Source: Alcaligenes faecalis
GTDB lineage: Bacteria > Pseudomonadota > Gammaproteobacteria > Burkholderiales > Burkholderiaceae_B
Length of the DNA stretch: 64,000 nt
Assembly (NCBI RefSeq): GCF_009497775.1
Contig: NZ_CP031012.1
Coordinates: forward strand, 1,798,001 to 1,862,000
Direction: 5' to 3'
Numbering within the stretch: position 1 is the stretch's first letter; each line of letters begins with the position of its first letter. Of this stretch, positions 51,596 through 59,507 are shown in pieces. The translations under genes and the position numbers were made by a program. A model generated the notes under the pieces. The model did no database searches. It was not told where the DNA came from and worked only from the letters and a program-made list of their open reading frames with translations.

Positions 51596-51871
51596 ATGCT
51601 TTATCTGGTTCACATGATTGTTGATATCCCTGATTCCCTGCCAGCCGAAGAGGCTGCCCGTATCAAGGCCGAAGAAAAAGCCTACTCGCAGGACCTGCAG
51701 CGTTCGGGCAAGTGGCCGCATATCTGGCGCGTGGTGGGTCAGTACGCCAACTACAGCGTGTTCGATGTAGAGAGCAATGAAGAGCTGCACAATATGCTCA
51801 GCGCCTTGCCCTTGTTCCCTTACATGCAGATTTCCGTGACTCCCTTGGCGACGCACCCTTCGGCCATTTAA
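51596..51871 (+). CDS. catC: Muconolactone delta-isomerase
   Basis: 91 residues from ATG 51596 after AAAGGA. MLYLVHMIVDIPDSLP and GKWPHIWRVVGQYANYSVFDVES match CatC, a small decameric enzyme that isomerises muconolactone to 3-oxoadipate enol-lactone. It is last in the run catB-A-I-J-D-C, which is an unusual gene order compared with catBCA of Pseudomonas. A terminator-like repeat follows. Confidence 0.95.
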   Translation: MLYLVHMIVDIPDSLPAEEAARIKAEEKAYSQDLQRSGKWPHIWRVVGQYANYSVFDVESNEELHNMLSALPLFPYMQISVTPLATHPSAI

Positions 51872-51889
51872 GTTACACAGCAATAAGAA

Positions 51890-51940
51890 GGGCCCCCACG
51901 CCGCGCCTTCGGCTTGCTGCCCCCCGAGGGGGCGCTTTTT
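51890..51940. repeat. GC-rich intergenic repeat with terminator
   Basis: GGCCCCCACGCCGCGCCTTC followed by GGCTTGCTGCCCCCCGAGGG and GGCGCTTTTT. This block is a form I recognise from intergenic regions of many Burkholderiales. GCCCCC (51919-51924) pairs with GGGGGC (51928-51933), followed by TTTTT, so here it also acts as the cat operon terminator. Confidence 0.75.
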
Positions 51941-52061
51941 ACCGGGGGTGCCGAGCCTTGGGACGGCCCGGCAGTAAAAAAAACTCAGGCTGCGATCCCA
52001 GCGCAGTCTGAGCACCGAGTAAAGTTGAGAATTCAAACAACAAGACTGGGGAGACAAAACG

Positions 52062-53225
52062 ATGGGATTGAAAAGTGGATCGGCGTCGGTCTGGGTGGCC
52101 GGATTTTTGTCGGTGTTGATTGCCTATGCCGGGCCTTTGCTGATCTTTATTCAGGCTGCACAAGTAGGCCGAATTGCCGATGCGGAGCTGATCTCCTGGA
52201 TCTGGGCGATTTCCATAGGCGCGGGTTTGAGCGGTTTGCTCCTGAGTGCGTATCTGAAACTGCCCATTATTACGGCCTGGTCCGCGCCAGGCACGGCCTT
52301 GCTGCTGACCCTGTTTCCAGGCATCACCATGCCTGAAGTGGTGGGGGCGTATCTTAGCGCCGCCTTGATTATCGTCGTCATTGGTCTGACAGGCGGTTTT
52401 GAAAAGATTCTTTCCTTCATCCCCAAAGGCATTGCCGGGGGCATGATGGCCGGTATTTTGCTCCAGTTCGGTATGGCGGCGTTCAAGTCCAGCAGCGACA
52501 TGCCTGCCATCGTACTGGTGATGTTGGCGGTGTATTTGCTGGGCAAGCGTTTCTTGCCGCGTTATGCGATTGTGCTGGTGGCCTTGTCCGGATTTGTGAT
52601 GGCCATGGCTAGCGGCCAAGTGCATATGGAAGCGTTCCAGCTGGAGCTGGCCCGCCCGGTGTGGGTGACTCCGGAATTCAATATCGCCACCTTGTTGAGC
52701 CTGACTTTACCCTTGGTGCTGGTCAGTTTGACGGGGCAGTATCTGCCCGGCATGGCGGTCTTGCAGTTGGCGGGTTACCCCACGCCGTCGCGCCCCGTGC
52801 TGGCTGGCACCGGCCTGGCCTCGATGCTGGTGGCCTGTTTTGGTGGCATCACCATTGTGCTGTCTTCCATTACTGCCGCCTTGTGCACGGGCAAGGATGC
52901 TCATCCTGACCCGGACAAGCGTTATGTGGCCGGTATTGCCAATGGCGTGTTTTATCTTTTGGGCGGCACTTTTGCTGGCTCGATTGTGTATTTGTTCACC
53001 GCTTTGCCCGCCTCCTTGATTGCAGCCCTGGCGGGTCTGGCTTTGATAGGGGCCATTGTGGCCAATGTGCGGGTGATGGTCAGTGAAAGCGGCTATATCG
53101 AGCCGTCTGTCATCACATTTCTAACTACCGCATCAGGTATGAGCCTGTTTGGACTGGGCGCCGCATTTTGGGGCGTGGTGTTTGGCTTGGTGGCTTATCG
53201 CCTGCTTGGGTCCAAACATAAGTGA
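52062..53225 (+). CDS. benE: Benzoate/H+ symporter BenE
   Basis: 387 residues with about twelve membrane spans. GAGLSGLLLSAYLKLPIITAWSAPGTALL is the BenE family signature, and PKGIAGGMMAGILL a second. It imports benzoate, which benABCD would convert to catechol for the cat enzymes. No benABCD genes are in the window. It starts after its own ribosome site, 190 bp from catC and beyond the terminator repeat. Confidence 0.93.
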   Translation: MGLKSGSASVWVAGFLSVLIAYAGPLLIFIQAAQVGRIADAELISWIWAISIGAGLSGLLLSAYLKLPIITAWSAPGTALLLTLFPGITMPEVVGAYLSAALIIVVIGLTGGFEKILSFIPKGIAGGMMAGILLQFGMAAFKSSSDMPAIVLVMLAVYLLGKRFLPRYAIVLVALSGFVMAMASGQVHMEAFQLELARPVWVTPEFNIATLLSLTLPLVLVSLTGQYLPGMAVLQLAGYPTPSRPVLAGTGLASMLVACFGGITIVLSSITAALCTGKDAHPDPDKRYVAGIANGVFYLLGGTFAGSIVYLFTALPASLIAALAGLALIGAIVANVRVMVSESGYIEPSVITFLTTASGMSLFGLGAAFWGVVFGLVAYRLLGSKHK

Positions 53226-53241
53226 AAAAAAGGAAGAGACT

Positions 53242-54504
53242 ATGAATCAGTTGGCACTATCTCTTGATCAAGTATTGGAGCCTGTGTTGGCCGTGTTGCC
53301 ACAGCGCCGCTGGGATCTGGATCGTTTGCGCGTTCTCTTGCAATTGAACGTGCCGCCAACGGTGACCGTAGTCGGTAAATACAATCACGGTAAAAGTCGT
53401 CTGCTCAATGAGTTGATGGGCAGTGATGTGTTCAATGTGGCTGACCGCCGTGAAACCGTCGCGCTGGCCGAGCACGTGCATGAAGGTGTGCGCTGGCTGG
53501 ATGCGCCGGGCCTGTATGCAGACGTGGCCTTGCAGGATGATGCCCTGGCACGTGAAGCCATGGGTTTGCAGGCGGATATTCGCCTGTTCGTCCACGCTGC
53601 CAAAGAAGGTGAGCTGGACGCCTTGGAAAGCAATTTGCTGCAAGAGCTGGCCGCAGATCATCAGCGCTCGCAGCGTCAGAATCTGATGGTCATCAGCCAG
53701 ATCGACCAGTTGACCGATGACGAGCAGCAAGAGAAAGTGCTGGGCGCCATTCAGCAGCAGTGTGCCGGTGTGACACTGCACCCGGTGTCCAGCACCCGCT
53801 ATCGCCAGGGCCGTGAAGGTGGCAAGCAGCTCATGCTGGAGAAAAGCGGAATTCCAGCTTTGCAGGCTTCTTTGGAGGCCGCCTTGAAGCGTGTGCCGCA
53901 AGCCCGCGAGTTCGAACGTGAAGCCTTGCTGACCGAGCTGACGCAAGAACTGAATGCCTTGCAACAAACGCAAGAGCAAAGTCTGCACAGCCTGCAGCAG
54001 ACGCAAAAGCAGCAGCACATTGATTTTGTGGAAGGTCTGCGCAAGATTCTGGAAGGTATCGAGAAGGATCTGGAGCCGGTGGTCAATGCCCCTGGTGTGG
54101 ATCATTCCCTGGTGCCGGATACCTTCGAGTTTGGTTTCAAGATGACAGCAGGCAAGCAAGAGCGGGCCCGTTTGCAGATTGCCTATTCGCGTGCGTGTAT
54201 TGCGATCAATGGTCACTTGGTGGAGTACGGTGCCGTAGGTTTGCCAGCGGCTCAACGTACTTCGGTGCGCAGCATGGATACCGTCATGATTGCGGTGATG
54301 GGTGTGTCGGTGAAGTACCGTGCCGATCTGCGCCGCATCTTCTGCGAACAGGCCGGACGCGACAAGCTGGTTCAGGACTTCACCCATTATTTTGAAGTCT
54401 CGGATGGCCGTGTGGCTTTGGAAAAGCAGATCGAAACGACTGAAAACCAGCTTGAACAAACGCGCCAGGCGTTGGAAGGTCTGTCCACATTGGAGCATGC
54501 GTAA
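53242..54504 (+). CDS. Dynamin-like GTPase, first of a tandem pair
   Basis: 420 residues from ATG 53242 after AGGAAGAG. GTPase motifs: G1 GKYNHGKS (45-52), G2-type Thr72 in ETVALAEH, G3 DAPG (87-90), and G4-like SQID (152-155). A long helical stretch follows (about 240-290 with many Gln/Leu, then 395-420), suitable for a stalk/coiled coil. No transmembrane span is clear. It probably tubulates or scaffolds membranes or DNA-associated structures. Translationally coupled to the second GTPase gene (1-base overlap at 54504). I do not recognise a named member. Confidence 0.85.
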   Translation: MNQLALSLDQVLEPVLAVLPQRRWDLDRLRVLLQLNVPPTVTVVGKYNHGKSRLLNELMGSDVFNVADRRETVALAEHVHEGVRWLDAPGLYADVALQDDALAREAMGLQADIRLFVHAAKEGELDALESNLLQELAADHQRSQRQNLMVISQIDQLTDDEQQEKVLGAIQQQCAGVTLHPVSSTRYRQGREGGKQLMLEKSGIPALQASLEAALKRVPQAREFEREALLTELTQELNALQQTQEQSLHSLQQTQKQQHIDFVEGLRKILEGIEKDLEPVVNAPGVDHSLVPDTFEFGFKMTAGKQERARLQIAYSRACIAINGHLVEYGAVGLPAAQRTSVRSMDTVMIAVMGVSVKYRADLRRIFCEQAGRDKLVQDFTHYFEVSDGRVALEKQIETTENQLEQTRQALEGLSTLEHA

Positions 54505-56045
54505 TGTCGGTGGAAAGCACGTTTATCAAGGCAGTTGCGGAGCTTAATCCTGCCAGTCAGGATATGCAGCCCGCTATTGCCAGGATGGAGCAGTGGCTGG
54601 CGGATTTGGGCCAGACGACGGTGGCGCAAGCCTTGTCCGGCACGGCTTTGGTCGAGCAGGGGGCGTTGGCGCAAACTGCTCAACAAGTGAATCAGCAGTT
54701 GCAGGCACAAAGAGAAGCCTGGGCGGCTTCCTGGTCTGCATTGGCACCGGCACAGGAATTGGCGGATCGTTTCCGCGATCGCATCATGCTGCTGGTATTT
54801 GGCTCCTTTAATGCCGGTAAAAGCTCCTTGTGCAATTTCCTGGCGGACCGTTTTCGTCGTCAGGGCCATAGCGTGGATTTCTTCCGTCTTGCCGATGGGC
54901 AGATGCAGCCCATGCCTGAGGGTTTTCAGGAGGGCGCAACGGAAACCACCGTTGCCTTGCAAGGCGTGTGTCTGGGCGAGAAGCTGGTCTTGCTGGATAC
55001 CCCCGGTTTGCACTCGGCCAATGCTCATAATGCTGCATTGACGCAGCAGTTTCTGGAAAGCACGGATGCGCTCTTGTGGCTGAGCAGTTCCAGCGCACCG
55101 GGGCAGGTTCAGGAGCTGGGCGATTTGCTGGTGGAATTGCGCCGCAACAAGCCCTTGCTGCCGGTGATTACCCGCAGCGATCGTATCGAGGAAGATGAGA
55201 TCGACGACGAGATCGTCAAAGTGCTTTGCAACAAGACGGCCGATAACCGCCAGTTGCAGGAAGAGGACCTGATGACGCGGGCAGCGCAGGCGCTGAACCA
55301 TTGGGGGCTGAGCAGTGATTTGCTCAAACCGGCCTTGTCCCTGTCCGTGCATATGGCGCGCAGTCAACAGGATGAAGAGCAGGGCTTGGAGCAAGCGGGT
55401 TTCGAGCGCTTGTATCTGGCGGTGCAAAACTTGCTGAAGCCTGCCTTGGCGTACAAGCAGCGCAAACCTGCCGAGCTGCAATTGCACCATATTGAAGAGG
55501 CAATCCTGAGTCCTTTGACGCAAACGCTGGAGCAGGCCGCTGCTCAATTGCGTCAGCGTATTGAAGAACAAACAGTAGTCTTGCAAGGAGCCGTCCAGGC
55601 TCTGACCGAAGGCACCTGGCGGCGAGTCGTGCCCCAATTGCCCGAGGTGCTGGAAAAACATGCTGCCCAGCAAGATGTTGCCGCTGTGCGTACCGAGCTT
55701 GGCCAGAACATAGGCAAGGTATTTGCAGAGCTCAACCAGACGGTTCTGGCGAATTTTCAGCTGACTCAGCCAGACTTGCCGACACTGAATCTGCCTGCTC
55801 ATATTGGCTATGAAGTGTTCCAGGAGCAGGGGGAAGGGCAAGCGCCGCTGATTGACTACAACCGCCTGTACATGAGCTTGAATGATGTGGTGATGAATAG
55901 CGCCCAGGAGCTGGCGGAACAGGTGGTGGAGCAGGCTGAACAAAGCCTGGAACAGCTCAAGCAGGAGCTGGTTGAATTGGAAAATGCCGTGGCTGATCAG
56001 GCCCAGGCTTTGGAGGCGATCAAGCACCAATTGCACGCTGCGTGA
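54504..56045 (+). CDS. Dynamin-like GTPase, second of a tandem pair
   Basis: 513 residues. A helical N-terminus (about 1-90) is followed by a GTPase domain with G1 GSFNAGKSS (100-108), Thr149-rich G2 (ATETTVALQG), G3 DTPG (165-168) and G4 TRSD (223-226). The C-terminal 150 residues are helical and end in a Gln/Glu-rich coiled coil. Two adjacent, different dynamins resemble bacterial hetero-dynamin pairs such as LeoABC, DynAB or those in membrane-defence operons. The neighbours (benE, a ZIP transporter) give no clue to its partner. Confidence 0.85.
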   Translation: MSVESTFIKAVAELNPASQDMQPAIARMEQWLADLGQTTVAQALSGTALVEQGALAQTAQQVNQQLQAQREAWAASWSALAPAQELADRFRDRIMLLVFGSFNAGKSSLCNFLADRFRRQGHSVDFFRLADGQMQPMPEGFQEGATETTVALQGVCLGEKLVLLDTPGLHSANAHNAALTQQFLESTDALLWLSSSSAPGQVQELGDLLVELRRNKPLLPVITRSDRIEEDEIDDEIVKVLCNKTADNRQLQEEDLMTRAAQALNHWGLSSDLLKPALSLSVHMARSQQDEEQGLEQAGFERLYLAVQNLLKPALAYKQRKPAELQLHHIEEAILSPLTQTLEQAAAQLRQRIEEQTVVLQGAVQALTEGTWRRVVPQLPEVLEKHAAQQDVAAVRTELGQNIGKVFAELNQTVLANFQLTQPDLPTLNLPAHIGYEVFQEQGEGQAPLIDYNRLYMSLNDVVMNSAQELAEQVVEQAEQSLEQLKQELVELENAVADQAQALEAIKHQLHAA

Positions 56046-56146
56046 GGCAGTATTAATTCGGTTTTGCATTGCCATGCAAAACACAGAAAACTGGCTGGAG
56101 AGCGATCAAACCCCACGCTGATTTCATGGATTGTGGCTTATTTGTT

Positions 56147-56175
56147 GAAATGCTAATGAGAATTGTTAGCATTTC
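56147..56175. promoter_or_regulatory. 29-bp palindromic metal-type operator before the ZIP gene
   Basis: GAAATGCTAA (56147-56156) and TTAGCATTTC (56166-56175) are perfect 10-bp arms around tgagaattg. The inner GCTAATGAGAATTGTTAGC matches the Fur consensus at 14 of 19 positions by my count, while the outer GAAATG/CATTTC arms resemble Zur boxes. It lies 135 bp before the ZIP start. Confidence 0.65.
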
Positions 56176-56240
56176 GATATTTATGTTTTAAATCGAAGAT
56201 GAAGTCGCTATGATGGTTTGTACAGCATCCATGCCTTTGC

Positions 56241-56263
56241 AAAGAGCCGTTTTACGGCTCTTT
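56241..56263 (+). promoter_or_regulatory. Strong hairpin in the ZIP gene leader
   Basis: AAAGAGCCGT (56241-56250) pairs perfectly with ACGGCTCTTT (56254-56263) around a three-base loop. Only TTT follows, so it is a weak terminator at best. It may end the dynamin transcript, or bound a short RNA starting at the 56147 palindrome, or structure the ZIP leader. Confidence 0.5.
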
Positions 56264-56309
56264 GCGTCTGTACTAGGCAAACCTGGATTGCGTAATTTTC
56301 TGGGGGCGC

Positions 56310-57254
56310 ATGGCTATGAAACCGAAAACAAGCCACTACTTTTTACCCAATAAGGGAACCTCGCCTAACTGGTGCCAACACCTGCGCCTGTGGGTTGGAC
56401 TCATCATCTCCATGGGCGGCGTCTGGGCGCTCTGTCATCAGTTCTGGCTGTATGCACAAGATCACCCGGTGGTCCTGCAGGCCCTGGTAGGCGGCTCCAT
56501 CGCTGCACTGGCCACGGCACTGGGGACTGTGCCTGTCATGTTTTCTCAAACCATGTCGCAGCGTACGCAAGATACGCTGTATGGCTTTGGGGCAGGGGTG
56601 ATGCTGGCTGCTTGTGCTTTCTCGCTGGTGCTGCCGGGTCTGGAAGCGGCACAGAGCCAGCAAGTGTTTGGCGGTGGTGCCTGGGGTGCGGGTTCCGCTG
56701 TGGGCCTGTCCATCTTGTTGGGTGCCGCAGCCTTGATGCTGCTTGATCGCATCCTGCCACACGAGCACTTCATCAAGGGGCGCGAAGGTCCCGGTAGCGC
56801 CTCGTCTACCAAGCTGCGCCGCACCTGGCTGTTTGTGATCGCCATTACGCTGCACAACTTCCCGGAAGGCTTGGCCATTGGCGTGGGCTATGTGGGTAAT
56901 GAAGGTGTGCGCGCCAATGCGCTGGCCACGGGTATTGCCATTCAGGACGTGCCTGAAGGTTTGGTGGTGGCGCTGGCCTTGCTGGCCGCGGGTTATAGCC
57001 GTACTTTCTCGGTGGTTTTGGGTATGGCCAGTGGCCTGGTGGAGCCGGTTGGGGCCGTGCTGGGTGCGGTGGCTGTCAGCAGCTCGCTGGTGCTTCTGCC
57101 TTTTGGTCTGGGCTTTGCAGCGGGTGCCATGTTGTTTGTGATCAGCCACGAGATCATTCCCGAATCGCACCGGCAAGGACATGAAACCTTTGCGACTGGC
57201 GGTTTGATGATCGGCTTTGTCCTGATGATGCTGCTGGATACAGCCTTAGGATAA
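56310..57254 (+). CDS. ZIP-family metal transporter
   Basis: 314 residues with eight predicted spans. HNFPEGLAIGVG (TM4 metal site His/Glu) and the TM5 GIAIQDVPEGLVVA site, plus HEIIPESHRQGHE near the end, define ZIP carriers of the GufA/ZupT type. It moves Zn2+ or another divalent metal (Fe2+, Mn2+) into or within the cell. A GGGGG ribosome site precedes the ATG. It has a metal-type palindrome upstream and a strong terminator downstream. Confidence 0.92.
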   Translation: MAMKPKTSHYFLPNKGTSPNWCQHLRLWVGLIISMGGVWALCHQFWLYAQDHPVVLQALVGGSIAALATALGTVPVMFSQTMSQRTQDTLYGFGAGVMLAACAFSLVLPGLEAAQSQQVFGGGAWGAGSAVGLSILLGAAALMLLDRILPHEHFIKGREGPGSASSTKLRRTWLFVIAITLHNFPEGLAIGVGYVGNEGVRANALATGIAIQDVPEGLVVALALLAAGYSRTFSVVLGMASGLVEPVGAVLGAVAVSSSLVLLPFGLGFAAGAMLFVISHEIIPESHRQGHETFATGGLMIGFVLMMLLDTALG

Positions 57255-57266
57255 GCAGGTCCGCAC

Positions 57267-57311
57267 AAAAAATAGCCTGAACAAGCTTGTCTTGTTTCAG
57301 GCTATTTTTTT
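57267..57311 (+). terminator. Terminator after the ZIP gene
   Basis: AAAAAATAGCCTGA (57267-57280) and the opposing TTCAGGCTATTTTTT (57296-57310) form a long stem, followed by further T. It works on both strands but suits the ZIP transcript. Confidence 0.9.
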
Positions 57312-57543
57312 GGCTGTGGCTGTAGATCTGCACATGAGTGCCTGGCAAGATTGTTCCCGACAAGGTTTTTGCTTTATTTCTGCTGAACCCTGTATGGTCA
57401 CGACGCAGCAAGCAGCCCAAACGTCAGCCCATAAAGACCTATACTAAGGCCCCTGTTCGGGGCAGTCCCGTACTTGTTTTTCATCCCGCCTCGTCAGAGC
57501 ATCTTGTGTCTGTCCGGGCGCCTCTTTGGCAGTGATTTCCAGC

Positions 57544-58158
57544 ATGCTACGCATAGATAATCTCAGTAAAAACTATGGCGATTACCCCGTTTTCAAGGGG
57601 CTGACTCATACATTTCAGCCTGGCTGCGTGGCTCTCTGTGAAGAAGACAGTACCGGCAAATCCACCTTGCTGAATATCATTGCTGGCTTGCTCGAACCGG
57701 ATACCGGAGAAGTGTGGATAGACGGGCATTCGCTGATGAAAGCCGCCCGACAAGCCCGCGCCCGTATGGCTTATGTGCCGGACAACTGCATGCTGTTTCC
57801 GTCCCAGACAGGCCGAGAACTGCTGGAGCAAATCGCCGCAGAAAAGAACACCCATGTGGATGACAATGCGCTGGATCTGGCCTACCGATTAGGGCTGGAA
57901 CCACATTTGGATAAACGCTTTGAGCAGATGTCCACAGGCACGCGCCGCAAGGTATTTCTGACGGCGGCGGCCTTGGGAGACCCGGCTGTAGTCATTGCCG
58001 ATGGCCCTAGCAACGGTCTGGATGCGCAGGCTCGTGCTGCTTTGGCTGAACAGTTCGAGATCTGGTCACAAGACCGTGTCGTGCTGTTCGCCAGCTACGA
58101 TGCCGAGCTGGTTGAGGCTTGTGGAGCCACAGTAATCAAGGTAGCCGAGCTGGTTTAG
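57544..58158 (+). CDS. ABC-type ATPase with degenerate catalytic motifs
   Basis: 204 residues from ATG 57544 (a TTG six codons earlier is also open). The fold is that of an ABC nucleotide-binding domain, but motifs are eroded: Walker A reads EEDSTGKST (33-41) instead of GxxGxGKST; the signature is MSTGT (129-133); Walker B IADGPSNGLD has Gly154 where the catalytic Glu should be; and the H-loop His is Tyr185. No permease gene lies nearby. Lys39, Asp153 and the D-loop Asp160 remain, so it may bind ATP without turning it over efficiently. I infer a regulatory or structural role. Confidence 0.82.
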   Translation: MLRIDNLSKNYGDYPVFKGLTHTFQPGCVALCEEDSTGKSTLLNIIAGLLEPDTGEVWIDGHSLMKAARQARARMAYVPDNCMLFPSQTGRELLEQIAAEKNTHVDDNALDLAYRLGLEPHLDKRFEQMSTGTRRKVFLTAAALGDPAVVIADGPSNGLDAQARAALAEQFEIWSQDRVVLFASYDAELVEACGATVIKVAELV

Positions 58159-58351
58159 ACCTTGCCCGCCATTTACAAGTAAATCGGCCCGAATAAAGAG
58201 GTAGAGAGCGCTTTGGCAAACAAGCGTCCTCTGCCTCTTTTGCCGTGGGTGTTTCCTGACCCGTCTATAAATTCGGCAATCCTACGGATTCTTTCCGCCG
58301 TTCAGATCCCTACTATGGTTCTGCCAAACAAACCAAAAGAAAGGAGACGAC

Positions 58352-59461
58352 ATGGCAACAGGATATATTTGGAACACACTTTACGGCTGGGTAGATACAG
58401 GGACAGGCAGTCTTGCCTCTGCGAATCTGGGCGCGCGTTTGCAGCCGATTGGTCATCACTTGGCCCACCCGGATACCAAGCGCCGCTTTCACGAGCTGGT
58501 CTGCGCGTCCGGGCAAATTGATCATCTGACCAGCATCCAGGCCAAGCCTGCGCGCGACAAGGATATTTTGCGCGTTCATACTGCAGAGCATCTGGAAAAC
58601 ATGAAGCGTGTCAGTGCCTTGCCAACCGGTGGCGATACGGGCGATGGCATTACCACCATGGGTAATGGCGGGCTTGAAATTGCCATGCTGTCCGCGGGTG
58701 GTGCCATTGAGATGGTCAAGAAAGTAGTCAGCCGTGAAGTCAGCAATGGCTATGCGCTGGTGAATCCACCCGGCCACCATGCACCCCGTGCCGGTGCGAT
58801 GGGCTTTTGCATTTTCAATAACACCTCAGTAGCTGCGGCATATGCCCGCGAGGAACTGGGTCTGGACCGTGTCGCCATTGTGGATTGGGACGTGCACCAC
58901 GGTAATGGCACGCAAGATATCTGGTGGAATGATCCTTCGGTTCTGACCATTTCCCTGCACCAGCATCTGTGCTTTCCCGCCAATAGCGGCTTCACGACGG
59001 AGCGCGGCGAGGGCGAAGGCCTGGGCTACAACCTGAACGTCCCCTTGCCTCCTGGTGGCGGGAATGCAGCCTACCTTTATGCCATGGAAAAAGTGGTGTT
59101 GCCTGCTCTGCGCGCCTACAAACCGCAGCTGATTATTGTGGGCTCGGGTTTTGATGCCAGCATGATGGACCCACTGGCGCGCATGATGGTGACAGCGTCC
59201 GGCTTCCGTCAGATGGCCCGTCAAATCATCGACTGCGCCGAGGAAGTTTGCGAAGGCCGTATCGCTTTTGTGCAGGAAGGAGGATACAGCCCGCATTACT
59301 TGCCATTCTGCGGTCAGGCCGTTATTGAGGAGCTGACTGGCGTACGCACGCTGGCTGATCCTTACGCGGAATTCCTGGGTGGGATGGGCGGCGATACGCT
59401 GCTGGATGCGGAACGTGCTTGCGTGGATGAAGCGGCAAACTTGCTAAGCGGTCTGCGTTAA
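58352..59461 (+). CDS. Class II histone deacetylase-like amidohydrolase (HDAH)
   Basis: 369 residues, the same length as the characterised Bordetella/Alcaligenes FB188 HDAH. The Zn site and catalytic residues are at His142-His143 (NPPGHHAPR), Asp180 and His182 (VDWDVHHGNG), Asp268 (GSGFDAS) and Tyr312 (QEGGYSP). It deacylates acetyl-lysine-like amides or acetylpolyamines in the cytosol; the natural substrate is not known. It is transcribed alone and convergent with a LuxR gene. Confidence 0.95.
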   Translation: MATGYIWNTLYGWVDTGTGSLASANLGARLQPIGHHLAHPDTKRRFHELVCASGQIDHLTSIQAKPARDKDILRVHTAEHLENMKRVSALPTGGDTGDGITTMGNGGLEIAMLSAGGAIEMVKKVVSREVSNGYALVNPPGHHAPRAGAMGFCIFNNTSVAAAYAREELGLDRVAIVDWDVHHGNGTQDIWWNDPSVLTISLHQHLCFPANSGFTTERGEGEGLGYNLNVPLPPGGGNAAYLYAMEKVVLPALRAYKPQLIIVGSGFDASMMDPLARMMVTASGFRQMARQIIDCAEEVCEGRIAFVQEGGYSPHYLPFCGQAVIEELTGVRTLADPYAEFLGGMGGDTLLDAERACVDEAANLLSGLR

Positions 59462-59507
59462 CTCGCCTTTATCCGCATGGCTTGAACGGCACCCCGGACT
59501 TTGTCGT

